Origin: Lysobacterales bacterium PRO7
GTDB lineage: Bacteria; Pseudomonadota; Gammaproteobacteria; Xanthomonadales; Rhodanobacteraceae
Direction: 5' to 3'
Assembly: GCA_021404785.1 (NCBI GenBank)
Contig: QWHH01000002.1
Location: forward strand, 62,001 to 126,000
Length of the DNA stretch: 64,000 nt
Shown here: positions 1 through 7,575 of the stretch, in pieces
Layout: each line of letters opens with the position of its first letter
How positions within the stretch are numbered: position 1 is the stretch's first letter
The notes under the pieces: model-generated
Seen by the model: only the letters and a program-made list of their open reading frames with translations
Told to the model about the DNA's origin: nothing
The model's database searches: none
Translations under genes and position numbers: made by a program

Positions 1-734
1 ACCATGCCGAACGTCGCCGTGACCTGCATCGACGCGCCAAGCCCGCCGCCGCAATCGAGTTTGAGCGCGCCGTCATTGGTATCCGGCCGCGTCTTGCAAA
101 CCGTGCCGTCGGGCTGCGGGTAGTTCGCGTTCTCGCGCGAAAACACGGCCTGCACGCCGAAATAGCGTTTCGGATTGCGCGTCCAGCCGAAATCGTCGCG
201 TAGCTTCTTGCGCACGAGCCCAAGCATCACGTCGTGTTCGGTCCTGGACAGATCGCGCGACGTGATCAGCGCCGGGTCGCGACGGCCGCCGGCCGAACCG
301 GAAACAACAATCGGAATCTTGCGCCGGCGGCAGAAGACGATCATTTCCACCTTCACGCGCAACGCATCGCAGGCGTCGATGACGGCGTCGTAGCCAGCAC
401 CGAGCAACTCGCCGAGATTGCCCACGGTCACGAACTGCGCCAATGGCTGTACACGCACATGCGGATTGATCGCACGCAGGCGCGCGGCGACGACATCGAC
501 TTTCGCGCGCCCGAATTCGCCATCCAGCGCGTGCGACTGGCGGTTGACGTTGGACACGCATACTTCGTCCGCGTCGATCAGGGTCAGTGCGCCAACTCCC
601 GATCGCGCCAGCGCCTCGGCTGCCCACGACCCGACGCCGCCGAGCCCGACCACGGCCACATGCGCGCGCGCCAGGCGCGCGACACTGCCGGCGCCGTAGA
701 GTCGATCGATTCCGGCAAAGCGCCCGTCTGTCAC
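1..734 (-). CDS. tcdA: tRNA threonylcarbamoyladenosine dehydratase TcdA (3' end outside window)
   Basis: ThiF/E1-like ATP-dependent enzyme that cyclises t6A37 to ct6A on ANN-decoding tRNAs in the cytoplasm. About 244 codons are visible; the C-terminal end runs off the left edge. The reading starts at a GTG (734) with the purine-rich GGACGGAAAA just upstream and gives TDGRFAGIDRLYG, matching the family N-terminus. The nucleotide-binding loop GLGGVGS lies at residues 30-36, followed by DADEV and SNVNR. Near the edge, NYPQPDGTVC and LDCGGGLGASM match the conserved C-terminal part of TcdA. No ATG lies in a better position. It is divergent from the cytochrome-like gene at 833. Confident of family; the start codon is slightly uncertain. 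Confidence 0.9.
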   Translation of the reverse strand, partial: MTDGRFAGIDRLYGAGSVARLARAHVAVVGLGGVGSWAAEALARSGVGALTLIDADEVCVSNVNRQSHALDGEFGRAKVDVVAARLRAINPHVRVQPLAQFVTVGNLGELLGAGYDAVIDACDALRVKVEMIVFCRRRKIPIVVSGSAGGRRDPALITSRDLSRTEHDVMLGLVRKKLRDDFGWTRNPKRYFGVQAVFSRENANYPQPDGTVCKTRPDTNDGALKLDCGGGLGASMQVTATFGM

Positions 735-832
735 CGTTTTTTCCGTCCGTTGCAAGCGATTACTTTAGCACCCGGTCAGCGCGCCTCGGCCAATCGGGTA
801 TGCTAGGCGGTTGTCGTTTTGCGGAATCCGGT

Positions 833-1213
833 ATGCGCCACGTGTTGCTTTTTGTGCTTGGCCTCGCCATCGGCGCCATTGCCACGGCCAACATCGTAGG
901 CGCGCTGCGCCAACGCGACGCCTATCCACGCGGCCTCATGAATGTGATGCAGCACGATTCGGGTGTTTTGCACCAAGCCGCAAGGAGCAACCACTGCGAT
1001 GCAGCGACGACGGTCGCCCTGGACCAACTGCGGAGCTTGTCTGCCGGTATCGAAACCGCAGTTTATGGCACGGATCCAGCCGACCCGCCATTTGCCGAAT
1101 ACGCGCAAAAGCTGCGCACCGCGATTCCATCGACGCTCGTCTGCAAGTCGTTGGCGACGGATTTGCGCAATACCGATGCGGCCTGCGACGCCTGCCACCG
1201 TCAATACCGTTGA
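833..1213 (+). CDS. small membrane-anchored or periplasmic cytochrome c'-like protein
   Basis: A 126-residue protein with a hydrophobic N-terminal segment (residues 4-24, LLFVLGLAIGAIATANIVGAL), which is a signal anchor or signal peptide. The only heme motif is at the extreme C-terminus, CDACHRQYR (CxxCH). A single C-terminal CxxCH followed by [RK]xxR/YR is typical of class II cytochromes c' and c-556, which are four-helix bundles. The middle region is helical and soluble. An upstream in-frame extension exists, but the ATG at 833 is chosen because it places the hydrophobic segment at the N-terminus. Function is not known: possibly small periplasmic electron transfer or gas binding. Its stop is only 8 bp from the end of the convergent pirin gene. 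Confidence 0.7.
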   Translation: MRHVLLFVLGLAIGAIATANIVGALRQRDAYPRGLMNVMQHDSGVLHQAARSNHCDAATTVALDQLRSLSAGIETAVYGTDPADPPFAEYAQKLRTAIPSTLVCKSLATDLRNTDAACDACHRQYR

Positions 1214-1221
1214 ATGAGCGA

Positions 1222-2088
1222 TCAGGAATACGGCAACGGGATGAACTCGGTCTCGCCGGGAACCGGCGCATAGCGCATCGCAGCCCAATCCGCCTTCGCT
1301 TTTTCGATGCGTTCGCGAGAGCTGGACACGAAATTCCACCACAGATGACGATCGCCATCGAGCGGATCGCCGCCGCAAAGAATGACGCGAGCAGGCCCGT
1401 CCGCGCGAATTTCCACGTCCATCCCGGCAGGCAACACGGCCATCTGCGCGACTGCTAACTCGACTCCGGCCACGGTTATCGGCGAATCCGTGGCATAAAC
1501 CGCGCGTTCGCTATGCTCGGCGGGAACAGCCATCGCTGCACCTGCGGAAAATTCCGCCGCCACGTAGAACAGCCGCGAAAACGTGTGCACCGGCGAACGC
1601 CGCCCGAAGGTTTCGCCGGCAACAAGGCGCAGACGCACGCCGTTGCTTTCCCACGCCGGCAATGTCGCCGCGGCGTGGTGGTGGAATTCGGGCGCGACTT
1701 CCTCCGCATCTTTCGGCAAGGCCACCCAGGTCTGGATACCGTGCATGGACTGGCCAGCGGCGCGTTCGGCTGCAGGCGTGCGTTCGGAATGCACGATGCC
1801 GCGCCCGGCCGTCATCCAGTTCACGTCGCCGGCGCGGATGACCTGCACATTACCGAGATTGTCGCGGTGCTCGATCGCACCCTCGAACAAATACGTGACC
1901 GTGGCCAATCCGATATGCGGGTGCGGGCGCACGTCCATGCCCTGCCCCGGCGCGAAGCGGGCCGGCCCCATGTGGTCGAAGAACACGAACGGACCGACGC
2001 GGCGTGCTTGCAGTTGGGGCAACACGCGGCGCACGCTGAATCCACCCAGGTCGTGAACTTTCGGGTCTATGACAGTGATCGTATCCAC
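1222..2088 (-). CDS. pirin family protein (bicupin)
   Basis: A 288-residue pirin read from a GTG at 2088. The frame stays open further upstream, but that part overlaps the divergent pirin and looks non-coding. The N-terminal cupin carries the metal-binding signature: HPHIGLATVTYL, then EHRDNLGN, then WMTAGRGIVHSE. This places three His and one Glu as in iron-binding pirins. The C-terminal cupin (GAAMAVPAEHSERAVYA) is less conserved, as is usual. Pirins are cytosolic; some have quercetinase activity and others act as redox-sensing regulators, so no substrate is claimed. It is divergent from a second, different pirin at 2179 with a 90-bp gap. No clear ribosome binding site precedes the GTG, so the start is uncertain. 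Confidence 0.85.
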   Translation of the reverse strand: MDTITVIDPKVHDLGGFSVRRVLPQLQARRVGPFVFFDHMGPARFAPGQGMDVRPHPHIGLATVTYLFEGAIEHRDNLGNVQVIRAGDVNWMTAGRGIVHSERTPAAERAAGQSMHGIQTWVALPKDAEEVAPEFHHHAAATLPAWESNGVRLRLVAGETFGRRSPVHTFSRLFYVAAEFSAGAAMAVPAEHSERAVYATDSPITVAGVELAVAQMAVLPAGMDVEIRADGPARVILCGGDPLDGDRHLWWNFVSSSRERIEKAKADWAAMRYAPVPGETEFIPLPYS

Positions 2089-2178
2089 CGGGTTATGGTA
2101 GCGCGACCGGACGGGCACAGACTGGATTATTTCGCCACCATCCCCATATTCGCACGGCCAACTCATAAGGAGGCATCC

Positions 2179-3066
2179 GTGACTGCTACCGCTACTGTGC
2201 GGACTTCCATCGAAGCCGCAGCACCTGAGTCCTTGCGCCACGTCCAGCGCATCGTGCGCGGCCGTCCGACCAGCGACGGCGCGGGCGTGAAGCTGACCCG
2301 TGTCATCGGTCAGCCGGGCCTGGACATGCTCGATCCGTTCCTGATGCTGGATGAATTCCGCTCGGATTCGGCAAGCGACTACATTGCCGGCTTCCCGGAG
2401 CATCCGCACCGCGGCTTCGAAACCGTCACTTACATGCTGGCTGGGCGCATGCGCCATGGCGACAACCAGGGCAACAGCGGCCTGCTGACTCCTGGCAGTG
2501 TGCAATGGATGACGGCCGGACGCGGCATCTTGCATTCGGAAATGCCCGAGCAGGAAAACGGCCTGATGTGGGGCTTCCAGCTGTGGGTGAACCTGCCGGC
2601 CAAGGACAAGATGACCGCACCGCGCTATCAGGACATCGCCCCCGAGGCGATCCCGGAAACCTCGCCGTCCTCAGGTGTGACCGTGCGCGTGATTGCAGGA
2701 AGCCTGAACGGGGTATCCGGGCCCGTCAGCGGCATCGCGACCGAACCGGTCTATCTCGACGTGCGACTGGAGGCCGGCGCAAGGGTCGAATTGCCGTTGC
2801 CAGCGACGCACCATGGATTTGCCTACGTGTACGAGGGCCAGGCGCGCGTGGGCGATGGCGCTTCCGCACAATTGGTTCGCGGGGACTTGGGCGTTCTGAC
2901 GGCCGGTACGATCGTATCGGTTTCCGCGGGCGACGCGCCGGCACGGCTGATAGTCGTAGCGGGCAAACCGCTAAACGAACCCGTGGCCAAATATGGCCCG
3001 TTCGTGATGAACACCCAGCAGCAGATCGTGCAGGCGGTCGAAGATTTCCGCGCAGGACGATTCTGA
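2179..3066 (+). CDS. pirin family protein (bicupin), second copy
   Basis: A 295-residue pirin. The GTG start at 2179 is preceded by a strong AAGGAGG Shine-Dalgarno at 2167-2173, which settles the start against a longer upstream open frame. The metal site appears in order as HPHRGFETVTYML, RHGDNQGN and WMTAGRGILHSEM. The second cupin contains the typical HHGFAYVYEG. It is only moderately similar to the divergent pirin at 1222-2088, so the two are old paralogs rather than a recent duplication. Pirins bind Fe and may be quercetin dioxygenases or transcriptional cofactors; the substrate is unknown. A hairpin follows at 3080-3107, shared with the convergent cold-shock gene. Confidence 0.9.
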   Translation: MTATATVRTSIEAAAPESLRHVQRIVRGRPTSDGAGVKLTRVIGQPGLDMLDPFLMLDEFRSDSASDYIAGFPEHPHRGFETVTYMLAGRMRHGDNQGNSGLLTPGSVQWMTAGRGILHSEMPEQENGLMWGFQLWVNLPAKDKMTAPRYQDIAPEAIPETSPSSGVTVRVIAGSLNGVSGPVSGIATEPVYLDVRLEAGARVELPLPATHHGFAYVYEGQARVGDGASAQLVRGDLGVLTAGTIVSVSAGDAPARLIVVAGKPLNEPVAKYGPFVMNTQQQIVQAVEDFRAGRF

Positions 3067-3074
3067 CGTTCACG

Positions 3075-3107
3075 AAAAGGCACCGGCGGATTCGCATCCA
3101 CCGGTGC
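3075..3107 (-). terminator. rho-independent terminator of the cold-shock gene
   Basis: On the minus strand a 12-bp stem with one mismatch (GCACCGGTGGAT pairing with ATCCGCCGGTGC) around a 4-nt loop is followed by CCTTTT. It begins 23 bp after the csp stop codon. Without a T-run on the plus side it would be weaker for the pirin transcript. Confidence 0.7.
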
Positions 3108-3130
3108 TTCAAGGACTTACGGTACCTATC

Positions 3131-3340
3131 TCAGGCTGGCGCGACTTCGTCGGCCTGCAAGCCTTTCTGGCCTTGCACAACCTTGAAGCTGACCTTCTGA
3201 CCTTCTTGCAGGGTACGGAAGCCCGTGCCCTGGATAGCGCGGAAATGCACGAACACATCCGGGCCGTTTTCACGGCTGATGAATCCGAAACCCTTGCTGT
3301 CGTTGAACCACTTGACAGTACCAACCTCACGATCCGACAT
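3131..3340 (-). CDS. cold-shock domain protein (CspA family)
   Basis: A 69-residue single cold-shock domain. RNP1 (KGFGFI, about residues 15-20) and RNP2 (VFVHF, about 28-32) are intact, as is the TVKWFN start of the fold. Such proteins bind single-stranded RNA and DNA and melt mRNA structure. The ATG at 3340 has GGAG 5-8 nt upstream; a longer open frame exists but is not part of the domain. The nearest plausible promoter (TATAGT at 3492-3497) would give a leader of about 145 nt, as is usual for regulated csp genes. It has its own terminator and is monocistronic. Which csp paralog this is cannot be told. Confidence 0.95.
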   Translation of the reverse strand: MSDREVGTVKWFNDSKGFGFISRENGPDVFVHFRAIQGTGFRTLQEGQKVSFKVVQGQKGLQADEVAPA

Positions 3341-3472
3341 AAAAACTCCACGAGACAAACAATACACAGGCCAACGCGCAACGTCGCGGCCCACTCTACT
3401 GGATCGACGGCGGGAATCGGGACAGCGGCGCGGACCGGACAACCGGGCGCAGCTCGCACACCGAACCCCGCT

Positions 3473-3480
3473 GTGTAATC
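3473..3480 (+). promoter_or_regulatory. GTGTAATC octamer (lone copy, no GAAT partner)
   Basis: The same octamer that heads the paired element at 7510, 9555 and 42054. Here the position 16 nt downstream reads AACC, not GAAT. It lies in the 279-bp gap between the divergent csp and the gene at 3620, about 140 bp before that start codon. Functional meaning is doubtful. Confidence 0.2.
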
Positions 3481-3491
3481 ACAGCACTGGC

Positions 3492-3521
3492 ACTATAACC
3501 TAAAATTTACAAAATCTCGAA
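3492..3521 (-). promoter_or_regulatory. candidate sigma-70 promoter of csp with long leader
   Basis: Read on the minus strand: TTCGAG, an 18-nt AT-rich spacer, then TATAGT. The implied start near 3485 leaves about a 145-nt untranslated leader before the csp ATG. The -35 match is poor, so the call rests on the -10, the AT-richness and the csp context. Confidence 0.4.
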
Positions 3522-3619
3522 TTTTCGTACTGGTTACGATGCGGCATCGCAGCATCGTTTCCTGACCGGCGTGGGATAAGGTAGCGTCGCCGGGGGTCGC
3601 ATAGTCGAAGGAAAATCCC

Positions 3620-4261
3620 ATGCCCGTTTGCAGTTGCCACCCCATTTCCCCGCACAAGAAACTGCGCATTCCCGACTGGTATGTCTCCAGCCTGATGCTG
3701 GACCGGGCAATGGACGCCATCCTGCGTCGGGTGAAACGACTTGACCGCACCCACGACATCCCCTATCTGGCCGGTTACAGCGTTGACGGCCAGACCATCT
3801 ATATAGACCGCCATCTGCCGCGCGTGATGAACTACAAGGGTCGCAAGATCGACGTGGCGCGCTACCTCATCATGCACGAAGAAGTGGAAAAGACCCTGAT
3901 CGACCAGCTCGGCCTGCACTATCTGCACGCCCACCAGATTGCCACGCGCGCGGAAGAGGCATTGATCCGCGCCGACAAGATCCTGTGGCGCGACTATGAC
4001 CGCTTCATGCAGAAATACGTCAAGACCGTCGGTGATGAGCGCCTCAAGAAAGTTCCGAAAGACCTTGATTTGAAACCGTATCGCGACGAGCACGACTTCG
4101 ACTTGATCAAGCGCATGCGCAAGGCGCTGACTGCGAAAGGGCTGCGCAAGGGCGAGAATGCTTCAGCGCTGGCGAAGGCCGTCGGGGAATACGAAACTGC
4201 CCTGAAAGACGAGCGGCGCAACGCCGCGGCGCACCGCAAGAAACCCACCAAGCGAAAATAA
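3620..4261 (+). CDS. conserved-looking hypothetical protein, basic C-terminus
   Basis: A 213-residue soluble protein that I do not recognise. The ATG at 3620 has GAAGGAAA 7-14 nt upstream. It opens with CSCHPISPHKK, has a central helix-rich block with HEEVEKTLIDQLGLHYLHAH and ends in a very Lys/Arg-rich tail (AAAHRKKPTKRK). The regular codon use and good ribosome binding site support a real gene. The HEEVE segment superficially resembles a metal site but does not match HExxH, and no signal peptide or membrane segment is present. It is divergent from csp. The basic tail suggests nucleic-acid contact, which is inference only. Confidence 0.7.
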   Translation: MPVCSCHPISPHKKLRIPDWYVSSLMLDRAMDAILRRVKRLDRTHDIPYLAGYSVDGQTIYIDRHLPRVMNYKGRKIDVARYLIMHEEVEKTLIDQLGLHYLHAHQIATRAEEALIRADKILWRDYDRFMQKYVKTVGDERLKKVPKDLDLKPYRDEHDFDLIKRMRKALTAKGLRKGENASALAKAVGEYETALKDERRNAAAHRKKPTKRK

Positions 4262-4291
4262 GGCGGTGTGGCCGCTACGGGTGTCTGCGGA

Positions 4292-4366
4292 TGGTGGACG
4301 GTGCAGGGATCGAACCTGCGACCCTTGCCGTGTGAAGGCAATGCTCTACCGCTGAGCTAACCGTCC
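4292..4366 (-). tRNA. tRNA-Val (anticodon CAC)
   Basis: Complete cloverleaf on the minus strand: acceptor GGACGGT/ACCGTCC, D arm GCTC...GAGC, anticodon stem TTGCC/GGCAA around loop TTCACAC (anticodon CAC, reads GUG), T arm GCAGG-TTCGATC-CCTGC. Discriminator A and an encoded CCA end are present. Confidence 0.93.
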
Positions 4367-4376
4367 AGGGGAAATA

Positions 4377-4449
4377 TGCCGGAGAAGGGAATCGAACCCC
4401 CGACCCACGCATTACGAATGCGTTGCTCTACCAGCTGAGCTACCCCGGC
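4377..4449 (-). tRNA. tRNA-Thr (anticodon CGT)
   Basis: Cloverleaf on the minus strand: acceptor GCCGGGG/CTCCGGC with one G-U pair, D arm GCTC...GAGC, anticodon stem ACGCA/TGCGT around TTCGTAA (anticodon CGT, reads ACG), T loop TTCGATT. CCA is not encoded, unlike the tRNA-Val 10 bp downstream. Both lie behind iscA and could share its transcript. Confidence 0.93.
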
Positions 4450-4501
4450 GCAGGGCGCGCAGTGTACCGGCAGCGGCGTCGGCACTCAAGCGCACGAGGG
4501 T

Positions 4502-4846
4502 TCAGCTTTGCGCATCGACGGTGAAGCTTTCGCCGCAACCGCATTCGCCGGTGACGTTGGGATTGCGGAACACGAACGCTGCGTTAAGGCCTTTGCGCGC
4601 GAAGTCGATCTGGGTGCCATCGACGAACGGCAGGCTCTTGCGATCGATGACGATCTTGATGCCATCCTGCTCGACCACCTGGTCGCCATCGCCGAGGCGA
4701 TCCGCGATTTCGACTTCGTAGGCGTACCCGGAGCAGCCGGTCTTGCGCACGCCGAAGCGCACGCCGGCGGCATCGGGCCGGTTGGCGAGAAAACTCTGCA
4801 TGCGTTCGCGTGCGGCCGGGGTGAGTTGGATGTTCATGCCGCTCAT
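4502..4846 (-). CDS. iscA: iron-sulfur cluster assembly A-type carrier (IscA/HesB family)
   Basis: A 114-residue A-type carrier that binds iron or Fe-S clusters and delivers them to apoproteins. The three conserved ligands are present: Cys38 in [10 protein letters not shown], and Cys102 and Cys104 in GECGCGESF. The wording KTGCSG...[13 protein letters not shown]...NPNV is closer to IscA than to ErpA, though the gene stands alone, without iscSU. The start could be Met1 (4846) or Met4 (4837). It is divergent from asnS and is followed on its strand by tRNA-Thr and tRNA-Val. Confidence 0.9.
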   Translation of the reverse strand: MSGMNIQLTPAARERMQSFLANRPDAAGVRFGVRKTGCSGYAYEVEIADRLGDGDQVVEQDGIKIVIDRKSLPFVDGTQIDFARKGLNAAFVFRNPNVTGECGCGESFTVDAQS

Positions 4847-4918
4847 TGTACCAATCCGCTATCATTCGCGCTCTTGCCGCGGGTCGAAAATGCGGCGTAT
4901 TTCCGAGGGTTTCAAGGC

Positions 4919-6319
4919 ATGTCGGTTGTGAGTGTAAAGCAGGCGTTGTCGGGTTCGGTCACAGAAGGCGGCGAAGTCACAGTGAAGGGCTGGGTGCGCA
5001 CGCGGCGCGATTCGAAGGCCGGGCTGTCGTTCGTCAATGTCAGCGACGGTTCGTGTTTCGATCCGATCCAGGTCGTGGCGCCGAATTCGCTGCCGAACTA
5101 CGCGGACGAAATCGCGCGCCTCACCGCCGGCTGTGCCGTGATCGCGACCGGCACGCTGGTGAAGTCGCAGGGCAAGGGCCAGAGTTTCGAGATCCAGGCG
5201 TCGAAGGTGGAAGTCGTCGGCTGGGTCGAGGATCCGGAAACCTATCCGATCCAGCCCAAGGCGCACACGATGGAATATCTGCGCGAAGTCGCGCACCTGC
5301 GCCCGCGCACCAACACGTTCGGTGCCGTCGCGCGCGTGCGCGACTGCATCGCCAAGGCCATCCACCGCTATTTCCACGAGCGCGGATTTTTCTGGATCAA
5401 CACACCGATCATCACCGCCAGCGATGCCGAAGGCGCCGGCCAGATGTTCCGCGTCTCCACGCTCGACATGGTCAACCTGCCGCGCGACGACAAGGGCAAG
5501 ATTGACTGGCACAAGGATTTCTTCGGCAAGGAAACGTTTCTCACGGTTTCCGGCCAGCTCAATGTCGAAGCGTATTGTCTGAGCCTGAGCAAGGTATACA
5601 CATTCGGCCCCACCTTCCGCGCCGAGAACTCAAATACCACTCGGCACCTGGCCGAGTTCTGGATGATCGAACCAGAAATCGCGTTCGCGGATCTGAACGA
5701 CGACGCGACGCTGGCCGAGAATTTCCTCAAGTACATCTTCCGCGCCGTACTCGACGAGCGCATGGACGACATGAAGTTCTTCGCCGAGCGCCAGGAGAAA
5801 TCCGCAATCACGCGACTCGAGGAATTCGTGAAGGCGCCCTTCGAGCGCATCGATTACACCGACGCCGTCGAGATCCTGAAAAAATCCGGGCAGAAATTCG
5901 ACTATCCGGTCGAATGGGGCCACGATCTGCAGACCGAACACGAGCGCTATCTCACCGAGAAACACGTCGGCCGCCCGGTCGTGGTGATGAATTACCCGGA
6001 GGCCATCAAGGCGTTCTACATGCGCCTGAACGACGACGGCAGGACCGTAGCGGCGATGGACGTGCTCGCGCCCGGCATCGGCGAGATCATCGGCGGCTCG
6101 CAGCGCGAAGAACGCCTCGACGTGCTCGATGCGCGCATGCGCCAGTTCAAGCTCGATCCCGCGCACTACCAGTGGTATCGCGATTTCCGCCGCTACGGCA
6201 CGGTCCCCCATGCGGGATTCGGCCTCGGCTTCGAGCGTCTCGTCGTCTACGTATGCGGCCTCGCCAACATCCGTGACGCGATCCCCTACCCGCGCGTGCC
6301 GGGATCGGCGGAGTTCTGA
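4919..6319 (+). CDS. asnS: asparaginyl-tRNA synthetase
   Basis: A 466-residue class IIb aminoacyl-tRNA synthetase, the same length as the E. coli enzyme, charging tRNA-Asn in the cytoplasm. An N-terminal OB-fold anticodon-binding domain ([14 protein letters not shown]...) is followed by the catalytic domain. That domain has motif 2 at about residue 234 ([21 protein letters not shown], discontinuous core FRAE...R) and motif 3 near residue 435 (GFGLGFERL). The open frame extends upstream over iscA, but the ATG at 4919 matches the family start. A small acidic gene follows 2 bp after the stop, and the SDR gene after that overlaps it, suggesting one transcript. Confidence 0.97.
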   Translation: MSVVSVKQALSGSVTEGGEVTVKGWVRTRRDSKAGLSFVNVSDGSCFDPIQVVAPNSLPNYADEIARLTAGCAVIATGTLVKSQGKGQSFEIQASKVEVVGWVEDPETYPIQPKAHTMEYLREVAHLRPRTNTFGAVARVRDCIAKAIHRYFHERGFFWINTPIITASDAEGAGQMFRVSTLDMVNLPRDDKGKIDWHKDFFGKETFLTVSGQLNVEAYCLSLSKVYTFGPTFRAENSNTTRHLAEFWMIEPEIAFADLNDDATLAENFLKYIFRAVLDERMDDMKFFAERQEKSAITRLEEFVKAPFERIDYTDAVEILKKSGQKFDYPVEWGHDLQTEHERYLTEKHVGRPVVVMNYPEAIKAFYMRLNDDGRTVAAMDVLAPGIGEIIGGSQREERLDVLDARMRQFKLDPAHYQWYRDFRRYGTVPHAGFGLGFERLVVYVCGLANIRDAIPYPRVPGSAEF

Positions 6320-6321
6320 TC

Positions 6322-6630
6322 ATGTCCATACCCGACGACCAATGGTGGCTGGCCGCGCTTGGCGACACACTGGTATGGGCGCGGCTGCGCGTGCTCGAAT
6401 CCGGCAATGCGAACGTTTTCGACGCGCGCGGAGAAACCCTGGTGTATGACGACGAAGACAGCGCGCGCATGGCCTTGCTCGACGCCGAATTCCGCGCCTT
6501 CGATGGCCTTGATGACGATGACGCGGCGCAATTGGGTTTGGATCTGGATTCGACCGAACCGCCGGAAGCGGAAAGCGACGAGGAATTGCTGCCGTTGATG
6601 ACGGAAAAAGTCGCCGGAGGCCATGCCTGA
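6322..6630 (+). CDS. small acidic hypothetical protein
   Basis: A 102-residue, strongly acidic protein (Asp/Glu-rich; LDDDDAAQLGLDLDSTE) with a Trp-rich start (DDQWWLAALGDTLVWARL). I do not recognise a domain. It starts 2 bp after the asnS stop without its own clear ribosome binding site, and its TGA overlaps the ATG of the next gene (TGATG). It is therefore probably translated by coupling. No signal peptide or membrane segment. Its position suggests it is conserved behind asnS, but what it does cannot be said. Confidence 0.7.
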   Translation: MSIPDDQWWLAALGDTLVWARLRVLESGNANVFDARGETLVYDDEDSARMALLDAEFRAFDGLDDDDAAQLGLDLDSTEPPEAESDEELLPLMTEKVAGGHA

Positions 6631-7421
6631 TGGACTTGAACCTTTCCGGCAGGCACGCGCTGGTCTGTGGCGGCTCACAGGGAATCGGTCGCGCAGCTGC
6701 ACTTGAACTCGCCCAGCTCGGCGCCGACGTCACCGTCCTCGCGCGCTCGCGCGAAAAATTGCAGGCTGTCGTGGACGCCTTGCCGAAGGCGCACGCGGCG
6801 CAAACGCATGACCTGTTGACTGCGGACGCCAACGACACAGCCGCATTCGGCGCCGTCATCGAAACTCTTGTGCGCACGCGGCCGGTACAGATTCTTATCA
6901 ACAACAGCGGTGGTCCGCCCGCCGGCCCGGCGCACTCCGCAAAAGTGGAAGAGTATACAAACGCCTTCCGCCAGCACCTGCTCGCCAACCAGACCGCGCT
7001 GCAAGCCGTGTTGCCGAGTATGTGCGCAGCGAGTTTCGGACGCGTCGTCAACGTGATTTCCACATCGGTCAAGGAACCGATCGACAACCTCGGCGTATCC
7101 AACACGGTGCGCGCCGCCGTCGCCGGCTGGGCCAAGACCTGTTCGCGCGAACTGGCGCCCTTCGGCATCACCATCAATAACCTGTTGCCGGGATTCACGA
7201 AGACACAGCGCTTGACCAGCCTGATCGCGGCAAACGCAAAAAAATCGGGTAAATCCGAACAGCAGATCGCGAGCGACATGCTCGCCGCGGTTCCGGCCGG
7301 ACGTTTCGCCGACGCCGCCGAAGTCGCCGCGGTCGTTGCGTTCCTGTGCACGCCGGCAGCGGCTTATGTAAACGGTGTCAGCATCGCAGTCGATGGCGGA
7401 CGCACGCACGCACTGAGCTAG
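6630..7421 (+). CDS. SDR-family protein with a non-canonical active site
   Basis: A 263-residue short-chain dehydrogenase fold protein resembling FabG. The cofactor loop GGSQGIG sits at residues 14-20 and NNSGGPP takes the place of NNAG. The catalytic YxxxK is replaced: where most members have YSASK, this protein has SNTVR, so both Tyr and Lys are missing, although TSVKEP precedes and GITINNLLPGF follows as usual. This fits the known BKR-like SDR subgroup that lacks a perfect catalytic tetrad, so ordinary ketoreductase activity should not be assumed. Translationally coupled to the small acidic gene upstream. Confidence 0.88.
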   Translation: MDLNLSGRHALVCGGSQGIGRAAALELAQLGADVTVLARSREKLQAVVDALPKAHAAQTHDLLTADANDTAAFGAVIETLVRTRPVQILINNSGGPPAGPAHSAKVEEYTNAFRQHLLANQTALQAVLPSMCAASFGRVVNVISTSVKEPIDNLGVSNTVRAAVAGWAKTCSRELAPFGITINNLLPGFTKTQRLTSLIAANAKKSGKSEQQIASDMLAAVPAGRFADAAEVAAVVAFLCTPAAAYVNGVSIAVDGGRTHALS

Positions 7422-7509
7422 TATCCTCGCGCAATCAATTTGACACATGGTTCCCAGCGCGGTCACTTCCGCCGATGCGCCGTGTTTCCAGTTCGACGAC
7501 AGCACGCAC

Positions 7510-7537
7510 GTGTAATCCTGCGCCGCAGTTTCCGAAT
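7510..7537 (+). promoter_or_regulatory. GTGTAATC-N16-GAAT element (copy 1), candidate ECF promoter
   Basis: GTGTAATC (7510-7517), 16 nt, GAAT (7534-7537), 38 bp before the ATG of the S74 gene. The same pair with the same spacing recurs at 9555 and 42054. The leader from here to the start codon is about 77% identical to that at 9555-9620 without gaps, including the GGAGGACA ribosome binding site. Confidence 0.5.
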
Positions 7538-7575
7538 GCAATGGTGTTTACCCGCCACGGCTTCAGGAGGACAAC

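Noticed and set aside
760..790. AAGTAATCGC on the minus strand before tcdA as another copy of the element
   Set aside because: No GTG before TAATC and no GAAT at the right distance.
3830..3960. HEEVE...HYLHAH in the 3620 gene as a zinc-protease motif
   Set aside because: It does not fit HExxH, and no third ligand in a known arrangement is visible.
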